The notes beneath the pieces are model-generated. The model made no database searches, had not been told where the DNA came from, and worked only from the letters and a program-made list of their open reading frames with translations. Below are positions 22,651-32,800 of a DNA stretch of 64,000 nucleotides, piece after piece. The position numbers and the translations under genes are program-made. Location of the stretch: positions 434,001 through 498,000 of the forward strand of contig NZ_JAVJQE010000005.1 of the NCBI RefSeq assembly GCF_040218065.1. The letters are read 5' to 3'. Within the stretch, counting starts at the first letter, position 1. The number at the start of each line of letters is the position of its first letter. This stretch comes from Marivibrio sp040218065. GTDB lineage: Bacteria; Pseudomonadota; Alphaproteobacteria; UBA8366; Aestuariispiraceae.

Positions 22651-25410
22651 ATGAGCGCCGCCGTCCAGACCCGTTTGCATCTGCCCCCCGCGCCCGCGCT
22701 CGTCGCCGGGGTGCGCGAGGCCGCGTGGTTGAGCGAGGAGGGCGAGATCGAGCGCCTCGCGCCGCAAGAGGCCGCACGCCGTCTGCGCCGGACGGACGCC
22801 GTCTATTGCGTCCATGCGGGCGCGACCGCCGCGCGCGTCGGCGGGGAGCGCCCCTCGCGCGCCTTCGATCTGCTCGAGCTCTTCGCCTTCACCTGGCCGG
22901 CGCGCTTCTGCGTGCCGACGGTGCGGGGCCTCGCCGAGGCGCTGGACCTGCCGCGGCCTGAGAGCGTCGAGGACGCGCCGACCCTGCTGCTGCGCGCCGC
23001 CCAGACGCTGCTGGCAGAACTGTCGCGCCGCGCGCAAGCGGGGGAAGACGCTCAGGCCCCGCGCGTCGCCGGCGCGATGGCGCGCGGCGGCTGGCTGTGG
23101 GGGCCGGCGGTCCTCGCCGCGCTTGGGGAGGGGGAGGAGGACGTGATGCTGCGGGCCGCGACCTCCGGCCTCGACGTCTGGCGGCGCTTGAAGGAATGGT
23201 CGGAGCAGGCGCCGCCGCCGCCCGCCGGCGACCGCGGCGTCGACCCGCAGGACGCCCGCCGGCGCCTCGCCGAGCTTCTGGGCAGTCAGTCCGAAGAGCG
23301 GCCGGGTCAGGCGGATTACGCCAGCGCCGCGGCGGAGGCCTTCGCGCCCAAGATGGCGAGCGGCGCGCCCAACATGGTGCTGGCCGAGGCGGGCACGGGC
23401 GTCGGCAAGACGCTGGGCTACATCGCGCCGGCGAGCCTGTGGGCGGAGAAGAACGAGGCGCCGGTCTGGATCTCCACCTACACCCGCAATCTGCAGCATC
23501 AGATCGACGCGGAGCTCGACCGCCTCTTTCCGGACGCGCAGACCAAGGCGAATCGCGTCGTGGTGCGCAAGGGGCGTGAGAACTATCTGTGTCTCCTGAA
23601 CCTGGAGGAGGCGGCCGCCGGCGTGCAGGTGAACGGCGTCGACGCCGTCCCGCTTGGCCTGATGGCGCGCTGGGCGCAGGCGACGCGCGACGGCGACGTC
23701 ACCGGCGGCGACTTTCCCAGCTGGCTGACCGATCTGCTGGGCGCGCGCCGCACCAGCGGGCTGACCGACCGGCGCGGGGAGTGCGTCTACACCGCCTGTA
23801 GCCATTATAAGAAATGTTACATTGAGGCCGGCGTGCGCAAGGCGCGGCGTGCGGATCTGGTGGTGGCGAACCACGCGCTGGTGATGGTGCAGGCGGCGCG
23901 CGGGACGCTGGACCTCGGCGGGCGGACGACGCGCCTCGTGTTCGATGAGGGGCATCACGTCTTCGACGCCGCCGACGGGGCTTTTTCAGCCTATCTCTCC
24001 GGCCTCGAGACGGCGGAGCTTCGACGCTGGATCCGCGGGAACGAAGGCCGCGCGCGCGGCCGGGTGCGGGGCCTGAAGGCGCGGGCGGAGGATCTTCTGG
24101 GCGGCCAGGAGGCGGCGGCCGAGGCGCTGGAGGCGCTGCTGGACGCGGCCCGCGCGCTGCCGGGCGAAGGCTGGCAGATGCGCCTGAAGGAGGGCCGACC
24201 CCAGGGCGCGGCGGAAGCGTTCCTCGCCGCCGTGCGCGATCTGACCTACGCCCGCGCCCACGGCCGCGACGGCCCCTACGGCCTTGAGATCGAGGCGGCC
24301 GAGGTCGGCGAGGCGGTGATGGAGGCGGCCAAGGCGCTGAAGTCGAAGCTCGACCGCATGATCGCGCCGGCCAAGACGCTGCGCGACCTGCTGTACAGCC
24401 GCCTGGACGAGGAGGCGGACGAGCTCGACGGCGCGACGCGGGTGCGGATCGAACAGGTCTGCCGATCCCTCGACCATCGGGTGGGGGACAGCGTGAAGGC
24501 CTGGGGCGACATGCTGCTCGCGCTCGACGGCGACACGCCGGCCGCCTTCGTCGACTGGTTCGCGGTCGAGCGGATCGACGGCCGCGACATAGACGTCGGC
24601 ATGCGCCGACACTGGATCGATCCCACCATCCCCTTCGCCGAGACCGTCGCGGGGCCGAGCCACGGGCTGCTGGTGACCTCCGCCACCCTGACCGACGGCT
24701 CCGGCGACGTGGAGGCCGACTGGCGCGCGGCCGAGCAGCGCACCGGCGCGGTCCACCTGCCCGAAGGCGCGATGCGCGCCCGCGCGCCCAGTCCCTTCGA
24801 CTATCCGGCGCAGACCCGCGTCTATATCGTGAACGACGTGCGCAAGGACGATCTCGATCTGGTCGCCGCCGCCTATCGGGAGCTGTTCAAGGCGGCGGGC
24901 GGCGGGGCGCTCGGCCTCTTCACCGCGATCAGTCGGCTGCGCGGGGTTCACCGGCGCATCGCCGGTCCCTTGGAGGAGGCGGGGCTGACGCTTTACGGTC
25001 AGCATGTCGACGCGCTCAACCTGCCCACCTTGATCGACATCTTCCGGGCGGAGACGGACAGTTGTCTCCTCGGCACCGATGCGGTGCGCGACGGGGTCGA
25101 CGTGCCGGGCGACAGCCTGCGCCTCCTCGTCTTCGACCGGGTGCCCTGGCCGCGGCCCACGATCCTGCACAAGGCGCGGCGCAAGCATTTCGGGGCGCGG
25201 GCCTATGACGACCTGCTCACCCGGCTCAAGCTGAAGCAGGCCTTCGGGCGTCTCGTGCGACGCGCAGGCGATCGCGGGGTCTTCGTCCTCCTCGACCCGA
25301 TGATGCCGAGCCGTCTTACCGGCGCCTTTCCGGACGGCGTCGAGGTGCAGCGCGTCGGGCTGGCCGAAGCGGTGCAGGGCGCGCGGGCGTTTCTGCGCCC
25401 CGGCGGCTGA
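22651..25410 (+). CDS. DinG/XPD-family ATP-dependent DNA helicase with Fe-S motif
   Basis: 919 residues. An N-terminal region of about 230 residues includes FAFTWPARFCVPT. Walker A is EAGTGVGKTLGYIAP (near residue 250) and the DEAH-type box is FDEGHHVFDAAD (near 430). Between them lie cysteines for a 4Fe-4S cluster: NYLCLL near 314 and CVYTACSHYKKC near 378-389. The helicase C-terminal lobe has TAISRLRG, LGTDAVRDGVDVPGD and the motif VI QAFGRLVRRAGD. A 5'-3' helicase acting on repair or replication intermediates is expected. Confidence 0.93.
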   Translation: MSAAVQTRLHLPPAPALVAGVREAAWLSEEGEIERLAPQEAARRLRRTDAVYCVHAGATAARVGGERPSRAFDLLELFAFTWPARFCVPTVRGLAEALDLPRPESVEDAPTLLLRAAQTLLAELSRRAQAGEDAQAPRVAGAMARGGWLWGPAVLAALGEGEEDVMLRAATSGLDVWRRLKEWSEQAPPPPAGDRGVDPQDARRRLAELLGSQSEERPGQADYASAAAEAFAPKMASGAPNMVLAEAGTGVGKTLGYIAPASLWAEKNEAPVWISTYTRNLQHQIDAELDRLFPDAQTKANRVVVRKGRENYLCLLNLEEAAAGVQVNGVDAVPLGLMARWAQATRDGDVTGGDFPSWLTDLLGARRTSGLTDRRGECVYTACSHYKKCYIEAGVRKARRADLVVANHALVMVQAARGTLDLGGRTTRLVFDEGHHVFDAADGAFSAYLSGLETAELRRWIRGNEGRARGRVRGLKARAEDLLGGQEAAAEALEALLDAARALPGEGWQMRLKEGRPQGAAEAFLAAVRDLTYARAHGRDGPYGLEIEAAEVGEAVMEAAKALKSKLDRMIAPAKTLRDLLYSRLDEEADELDGATRVRIEQVCRSLDHRVGDSVKAWGDMLLALDGDTPAAFVDWFAVERIDGRDIDVGMRRHWIDPTIPFAETVAGPSHGLLVTSATLTDGSGDVEADWRAAEQRTGAVHLPEGAMRARAPSPFDYPAQTRVYIVNDVRKDDLDLVAAAYRELFKAAGGGALGLFTAISRLRGVHRRIAGPLEEAGLTLYGQHVDALNLPTLIDIFRAETDSCLLGTDAVRDGVDVPGDSLRLLVFDRVPWPRPTILHKARRKHFGARAYDDLLTRLKLKQAFGRLVRRAGDRGVFVLLDPMMPSRLTGAFPDGVEVQRVGLAEAVQGARAFLRPGG

Positions 25411-25550
25411 TTGCGACGCCTGAGCGCGCGCCGCGGCGGCTTTCCCCGGGCGTCACCGAACCGTGATCGGGTTTGACGCGACGCGGGCGCGGGCCAACTC
25501 TATATCGTCAGGTCGATGGCGACGATCGGTCGAACCGGAGAGGACGTGCG

Positions 25551-26543
25551 ATGTTGATCAAGGTGAAACGCGGCTGGGAACTGCCTGAAAGCGCCGCGAC
25601 GGATGAGCGTTACTTTCATCAGCGCCGCGCGCTGGCCAAGACGCTGGCCGCGGGTCCGTTGATCGCCGCCGGCGCCGGGTTGGGCGGCGGCTTGTTCGGC
25701 GCCGGGCGCTCGGCTCGGGCGGCGCAGGATCCGACCGCCGATCTCTACCCTGTCCCGCGGAACGAAACCTACACGGTGGATCGGGCGCTCACCGAGGAAA
25801 GCGACGCCGTCTCCTACAACAATTTCTACGAATTCGGCAGCAACAAGGAGATCGCCGACAAGGCGCAAGCGATGGAGATCCGTCCCTGGACGGTCAAGAT
25901 CGACGGGCTGGTGGAAGAGGAGAAGACCCTCGACATCGACGACCTCATCCGATCCATGCCGCTGGAGGAGCGGGTCTACCGCTTCCGCTGCGTGGAAGCC
26001 TGGGCGATGACCGTGCCCTGGTCGGGCTTTCCCTTCGCCGAATTGGTGAAGCGAGCCGCGCCGCTTTCGGGCGCGAAGTACATCCGCATGGAGACGCTGG
26101 CGGACGAATCCGTGATGCCGGGGCTGGAGAGCAGCTGGTATCCCTGGCCCTACACCGAAGGGGTGACGATCGAGGAGGCGACGAACGAGCTCTCCCTGCT
26201 CGTCACCGGGCTTTACGGCAAACCGGTTCCGAAGCAAAACGGCGCGCCCTTGCGGCTGATCCTTCCGTGGAAATACGGCTTCAAGTCGATCAAGTCGATC
26301 GTGCGCTTCACCTTCACCGACGAGCGGCCGGTCAGCTTCTGGGAAGAGCTGCAGCGCAGCGAGTACGGCTTCTGGGCCAACGTCAATCCGCAGGTCGACC
26401 ACCCGCGCTGGAGCCAGGCGAGCGAACGTCTGCTCTCCTCGGGCGAGCGCGTGCCGACCCAGCTCTTCAACGGCTACGGGGAGTACGTCGCCGACATGTA
26501 CAAAGGGCTGGAGGAAAAGTACGGCGACCGTCTCTATCGCTGA
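25551..26543 (+). CDS. msrP: Methionine-sulfoxide reductase catalytic subunit MsrP
   Basis: 330 residues from the ATG at 25551, preceded by GGAGAGGA. A twin-arginine signal (HQRRALAKTLAAGPLIAAG) sends the folded, molybdopterin-loaded protein to the periplasm. The Mo-ligating Cys is in RFRCVEAWAMTVPWSG; other sulfite-oxidase-fold blocks are YNNFYEFGSNKE and LPWKYGFKSIKSIV. MsrP repairs oxidised methionines in periplasmic proteins. Its usual heme membrane partner MsrQ is not next to it: the next gene is the giant adhesin, after a terminator. Confidence 0.94.
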   Translation: MLIKVKRGWELPESAATDERYFHQRRALAKTLAAGPLIAAGAGLGGGLFGAGRSARAAQDPTADLYPVPRNETYTVDRALTEESDAVSYNNFYEFGSNKEIADKAQAMEIRPWTVKIDGLVEEEKTLDIDDLIRSMPLEERVYRFRCVEAWAMTVPWSGFPFAELVKRAAPLSGAKYIRMETLADESVMPGLESSWYPWPYTEGVTIEEATNELSLLVTGLYGKPVPKQNGAPLRLILPWKYGFKSIKSIVRFTFTDERPVSFWEELQRSEYGFWANVNPQVDHPRWSQASERLLSSGERVPTQLFNGYGEYVADMYKGLEEKYGDRLYR

Positions 26544-26565
26544 GGCGCGATGGGGCTTTCGGGCG

Positions 26566-26593
26566 AAGGCGGCGCGTCGGCGCCGCCTTTTTC
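26566..26593 (+). terminator. Rho-independent terminator after msrP
   Basis: The 10-bp stem AAGGCGGCGC (26566-26575) / GCGCCGCCTT (26580-26589) has loop GTCG and a following T-rich tail (TTTC). It starts 22 nt after the msrP stop and closes that transcript. Confidence 0.85.
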
Positions 26594-26865
26594 TTGCGCG
26601 CCGTCGCAAATCGCTATAGGTGTGATGATCGTCACAGGGCCGCCGATTTCCGGTAAGGAAATTAGGCGGCCTTTTAGTAAAAATTCCGTCAAATTGTATT
26701 TAAAACTTTGTAATCCTTGTCTTTTTTGTTTGGCAGGGAGCGCATTCCCCGTGCCATAATGCGGTTGGGAGCACTCGGGTCCGATGCGTCCAAGCGCGTC
26801 GCGGCCAGAAGGCGGCGGTGCGGACGGGCCGAGTGTATGGGGCGCTGTAGATTGCGAGGTGTGCT
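26594..26865 (+). promoter_or_regulatory. AT-rich upstream region of the giant adhesin gene
   Basis: About 270 nt. Bases 26640-26735 are AT-rich (ATTTAAAACTTTGTAATCC and neighbouring T runs) and likely carry the adhesin promoter. CATAAT at 26753-26758 could be a -10, but the best -35 (TTGGCA) is 19 nt away. The TGGCAGG sequence at 26730 does not have sigma-54 spacing. No protein-coding content is convincing. Confidence 0.4.
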
Positions 26866-29800
26866 ATTAGCTCGCCCACACCAATTCACGGCGCTGCCGA
26901 AGTACAAACCTTCGATCAGTCGCCCAAGTCCGGCGCCGGTTCCGGCGGAGAGACCCTGTTCGTCCAAGCGGGCGACGCAGGCGATCCCGTTCTGCTGCCT
27001 CAGGGCAACGAGGCGCTGAAAGGCGACTTCGCCCGGGAAGGCTTCGATCTGCACATCGACTTGCCGAGCGGCGATACTATCGTCGTCGTCGATTTCTACG
27101 CCGGCGGCCCCGACGCGTTGCCGACGCTGACCACCGAGACCGGCGCGCGCCTGTTGGGCGACACGGCGGCGAAACTGGCCGGCCCGGAGACCGCCGGCCA
27201 GGTCGCGCAGTCCGGCGGCGTGACGAGCGACGCAGCCCTGGGCGAGCCGATCGGCTCGGTCGACGCTATGAAGGGGACGGCGACCGTCATCCGCGCCGAC
27301 GGAACCGAAGAGCCGTTGGAAGCCGGCTCCCAGATCTTTGAGAACGACACCATCGTGACCGGGCCGGATTCCGCGCTGGGCGTGCTGTTCGTCGACGACA
27401 GCACGATGTCGATGGGCGGCGAGGCCCGCCTCGTGGTCGACCAGATGGTCTATGACGACAGCACCCAATCCGGCAATCAGCTGTTCGACGTGGTGCAGGG
27501 CGCCTTCGTCTTCGCCTCCGGCCACATCGGCAAGGCGAACCCGGAGGATGTGGAGGTCCGCACCCCGGTCGCCACCATCGGCATCCGCGGCACTAAGTAC
27601 GGCATCGACGTCGGCGCGCAGGACGGCGAGACCGCGGTCACCCTGTTCGAGGGCGCGGTCGTCGTGCGCAACGCGGGCGGCGAGCAAGTGCTGAGTTCCG
27701 TCGGCCAGACGACGCGGGTCACCGGCTTCGAGAGAGCGCCGGGCGAAATCGAAATGATGGATCCGCTGGAGCAGGCGCGCGTCTTCGGCGAGGCGATCGC
27801 CTACTCGCCGACCCAGCCGCCGCTGGAGGAGTCCGGCGAGGGCAATAAGGATCCGACCGACGGGGATCAGGCGCTTCTTGACGAGGCGGCGCTGGAAGAA
27901 CTCGCGGAGCAGTTGAACGACCTGGAAACCGCAGCGGGTCCCAGCGGCGCGATCGCCGCCGTGACCAAGAGCGCGGCTTTCCTGCGTCTCATGAGTCAGC
28001 TGCTCGAAGGCGGCTCCGGCGATCTGTCCGGCGTGCTGACGGCCGATACGAGCAATGACAACAACCCGTTCGACACGGGCGTCGACGAGGGCTCGAACGC
28101 CAGCGGGACGCTCGACGGCGACGACGCCGGTCCCGGAAGCGTCGCGGACGGCGGCTCCGATGCGCTTCCGGGCGGCTCGATCAGCGGCTCTTACAGCTAT
28201 AATTTCGATCCCAACGATCCGGTCGTCGGGTCCGTTTCGGGCGGCTCGGGCGTCGACCTCTTCACCATCAGCATGGCGTCCAGCGCCGTGCCCACCGGCT
28301 GGACCGTCAGTCAGGACTCCAGCGGCCAGGTGGTCATCACGGAATCGAACGGCACCGTGATCACCATGGACGATGTGGAGGAGCTCGGCCTCGACCTCGG
28401 CTCCGGCTCGGACAGCGTCGACGTCGGCGCGCTGGGCGACACGGACATCATCAACGAGACCGTCTATATCGACGGCGGCGCGGGCGACGATACGATCACC
28501 GCCGCGGATCTCGACAAGCGCCTGGTCGCCGAAGGCGGCGACGGCGACGACGTCATCACCGGCGGGGCCTACGCCGGCGGCGACGAGACCAGCCAGTACA
28601 GCGGGGACTATCTGTCCGGCGGCGCGGGCGACGACGTCATCATCGGCGGCGCGGGCGACGACGAGATCCTGGGCGGCGCGGGCGACGATGTGATCCGCTA
28701 TGCGGTCGGCGACGGCGCCGACGTGATCGACGGGGGAGCGGGCGCGGACACGCTGGAGATCGTCTTCACGGAAGCCGACCTCGCGGACTCCGGCGTGCTG
28801 GCGGATTTGAAGGCGCTGGCCGCCGGCCAGCAAGGGACGTTCGAGGCCCTGGGAATCACGGTCTCCAATCTTGAGAGCGTCACGCTCAACGGTCCCTCCC
28901 CCGACCCGAGCGTCGCGGTTTCCTTCAGCATTGAGCCTGGCGTCGAAGACGCTCCGACCGATCTGACGATCTCCGTCGACGCGCCCGACAGCGCGGCGCT
29001 CAGCACAACGGTGACGCTGGCGGGCCTGCCGGCGGGCTACACGCTGGTGAACGCGGCCGGGGACGAATTCGCGGGCGGCGGCGACATCGCGCTTTCGACC
29101 GATCAGCTGGACGGCCTGCAGATCCTGGCGCCGGCAGACGCCTCGGGCGACTTCAGCCTGAGCGTCACCGCGGAGACGACCAACCTCTTGACCGGCGAGA
29201 GCGCGAGCGACAGCTCGGCGGCCGATCTCTCGATCGCCGGCGCAGCCGACGCCCCGAGCCTCGCCGTCGAAGACGCGGCCGGTGTGGAAGACGGGGAGAT
29301 CGCGCTCGATCTCACGGCGCTCACGACGGACGCCAGCGAGACGCTGACGATCACCATCTCCGGGCTGCCGGACGGCGCCGCCTTGTCAGCCGGTACGGTG
29401 CAGCCCGACGGGTCCCTCCTGCTGACGGCCGATGAGTTGGACGGATTGACCCTGACGCCGCCGGCGAACAGCGACGTCGACTTCACCCTCTCCGTCGTCG
29501 CGACCAGCGCGGACGGGGCGAACAGCGCCAGCGTTTCCGGGGAGATCGCCGTCTCGCTTGCGGCGGAGGCCGACGCGCCCGTCTTGACCATCGGCGAGAC
29601 CAGCGTCTCCGGCGTCGAGAACGGCGCGGCCATTCCGCTCGACATTCAAGCCGCGCTCACCGACATCGACGGCTCGGAGAGTCTGACCATCCGCATCGAC
29701 GGTCTGCCCTCCGGAGCGACGCTGTCCGCCGGCCAGGTGCAGGCGGACGGATCCGTGCTGCTGACGGCGGAGGAGCTTGACGGCCTGACGCTGACGCCTG

Positions 29801-32800
29801 CGCCGGGCAGCGACGCCGACTTCACGCTGAGCGTCACCGCGACCGCGACTGAGGCGGACGGCGGCGACGCCGCGGTCGCGACGGGGTCGATCGCGGTCGA
29901 CGTTGCGGCGTCTGCGGCCGCGCCCGCGCTGACGGTCAACGACGCGGCCGGGTCGGAAGATCAGGCGATTCCGCTCGATCTCACCGCGGCGGTTCAGGAT
30001 TCAGACGCGCTCACCATCACCGTCACCGGCCTGCCCCAGGGCGCCAGCCTTTCGGCGGGCCAGATCCAGCCGGACGGCTCCGTCATCCTGACGGCGGCGG
30101 ACCTCTCGGGCCTTACCGTGACGCCGCCGGCGAACAGCGCCGCCGACTTCGATCTGACCGTCACCGCGACGGCCAGCGACGGCGGCGACGCGCAGAGCGT
30201 GCAGAAGACGCTGAGCGTCAGCGTCGCGGCCGCTGCGGACGCGCCGAGCGTCACCGTGTCCGACGTCTCCGGCGCCGAGGCGCGCGCGGGCGACGACGTG
30301 CTGAACGGCACGTCGGGCGCGGACCAGCTGACCGGCGGCGGCGGCGCGGACACGTTGACCGGCGGGGCCGGGAACGACGTGTTGATCGGCGACGGCGCGA
30401 ACGGGGCCGCCTCAGTCTCGCTGGCGCTCGGCGCGCAGCTCGGCGCGGATCTCGACGGGTCGGAAAGCCTGACGGTCACGCTCGCCGGTCTGCCGAACGG
30501 CGTGGTGCTGACCGACGCGTCGGGCGCGGTTTACGACACCGTCAGCTTCACCCCGGACCAGCTGCAGGGCCTGCAGGCGATCGTGCCCGCCGGAACCGGC
30601 GACTTCACGGTCAGCGTCACGACGACCGTTACCGACGTCGACCCCGACGGCGGCAGCGACAGCGCCAGCTTCACCGACAGCTTCACCGTCACGATCGATC
30701 AAGGCGCGGGCGCGGGCGACGACGTGCTTGACGGCGGGACCGGCGCGGACACGCTGATCGCGGGCGACGGCGACGATTCGCTTTCGCTCACGGTCGATCC
30801 GGACGCGGGCCAGGACGTGGTCGACGGCGGAACGGGCGCGGATGCGCTGACGCTGACCGTCGGTCCGATGGACCTGCTGGACGCCGACATCGTCTCCGAC
30901 TTGATCGACCTCGCCGACTGGATCGCGAGCGGTCCTGCGGCGAATGAGGAACGCTTGTTCGAGAGCCTCAGCCTCAAGGTCCAGAATGTCGAGAGTCTGA
31001 CCATCCTCGATCTCGACGGGCAGAGCGTCAGCGTCGAGGCGCTTCGCACCCAGGGGGTGGTGATCGAAGGGGGCGACGACGCCGATCAGCTGACCGGCGG
31101 CGCGGGCGACGACACCATTTCCGGCGGCGGCGGCGATGACGTGATCGAGGGCGGCGCCGGCGACGACGTGATCGACGGCGGCGACGGCGATGATCAGATC
31201 GACGGCGGCGACGGCGGGGACAGCCTCTACGGCGGATCCGGCGACGACGTATTGACCGGCGGCGGTGAAGACGATGTGATCAAGGGCGGCGACGGCGACG
31301 ACACCTTGACCGGGGGCGGCGGCGCGGACCGGATATCCGGGGACGCGGGCGACGACCTTGCGACCTTCTCCTATTCGGCCGACGGCCCCGGCGCCAGTTT
31401 CGACGGCGGCGACGGCTACGACACGCTGCGCATCGAACTGAACTCGGGCATGGACCAACTCGACCAGGCGATGGCCGACGTGGCGGCGGCGATCAAGGCG
31501 GCGAAGCTTGATCCGGACGCGTTGCAGACCGTCGACAGCCTGGGCCTCAGCTTCGAGAATTTCGAGGACGTGCAGCTCTACGTCGACGGGCAGGAGCAGA
31601 CCTTCGCGCCGACCGTCTCTGGACTGCAGCCGCTGGATATCGACACCGACGCGTTGTTCGCCGGCGTCCAAGTGGCGCGCGACGTCGCGATCGACGACGC
31701 GGACAGCCCGACCTTGATGCAGGCGAGCGTCACGATCTCTTCGGGCATGCAGTCCGGCGATGCGCTGACGATCGAGGAGTCGGTGCTGGAGGCGACGGGC
31801 CTCACGATCCTGTCCGCCGGCGTCGACGGCGATGGAAACTTCACCCTCACCTTGGGCGGGGACGCGCCGGCGGCCGCCTACGAAGAAGCCATCGCGGCGG
31901 TCCGGCTGATCAACGACGACGTAGCGCCCACGCCGGGCGCCCGCGAAATTTCCGTCCGCGTGACCGACGACGACGGCGTCGCCTCGGCGCCGGCCACCGC
32001 GGGCGTCGACGTCGATCCGGCGGCGCCCTCGCTGAAGGACGCCGACGCGGCCGACAACGATACGGTCGCCTTCGTCAGCGAGGCGACAGGCGACGGCGCG
32101 GTGGTCGAGGATTTGGCCGAGTACGCGGCCCCGCAGACCATGACGGAGACGCTGAGCCTGACGGTCGCCAAGACCGGCGTCGGCTCCAACGGTCAGGGTC
32201 AGGGCTCGAACGGCAAGTTCGAAGTGGTGATCAACGGGGTCTCGCTCGGCGTCTTCACCGCGACGGTCGCCTTGGGTCAACTCGATAATTGGCAGACGAT
32301 CGACATTCCGGGGATCGACGTCACGGAGGGAGAGACCCTCGACATCGAGATCAAGGCCTTCAACCAAGCCTCCAACGTGCTGGTCAACCGGGTCGAACTG
32401 GGCGATCGAGTGTTCGAGGCGGAAAGCGACGCCGACTCGCTGACCGGGTCGATCGAAGACGGCTATGTCGCGCTGCAAGGCGGCTCTGTCGGGTTCTCTA
32501 TCGCGACCGCCGCGCCGGACGGCGATGCGTTCGACAGCTGGCTGCTTGAGACGGCCGGCGGCGAGCAGGCGTTGGACGAGGAGGATCTCGGTCAGTTCTT
32601 CGACGGCGTGGATATGGGCGACGGTCAGGATTGGGTCGCTGCGGCCGAGGGCGTCGAGCAGGCGCTCAATGTGAATCTGTCCGGCGACGTCTGGACCGGC
32701 GCGGAACATGTCGCCGGCGGCCGGGGCGACGACGTGTTGGTCGGCGACCAGGCGGCGAACATTCTGGCCGGCGGCGACGGCGACGACCGCATCGTGGGCG

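Noticed and set aside
26728..26745. Possible sigma-54 promoter (TGGCAGGGAGCGC) before the adhesin
   Set aside because: The GG and GC elements are 8 nt apart rather than the required 10.
26689..28833. A 714-residue minus-strand frame over the start of the giant adhesin
   Set aside because: The plus strand encodes a FecR domain and RTX repeats. The opposite frame is a shadow with repetitive low-complexity text.
28480..31380. Repeated GGCGGCGCGGGCGACGAC-type units, which might look like a CRISPR array
   Set aside because: The repeats code for GGAGDDVI RTX nonapeptides in one frame, without unique spacers of constant length.
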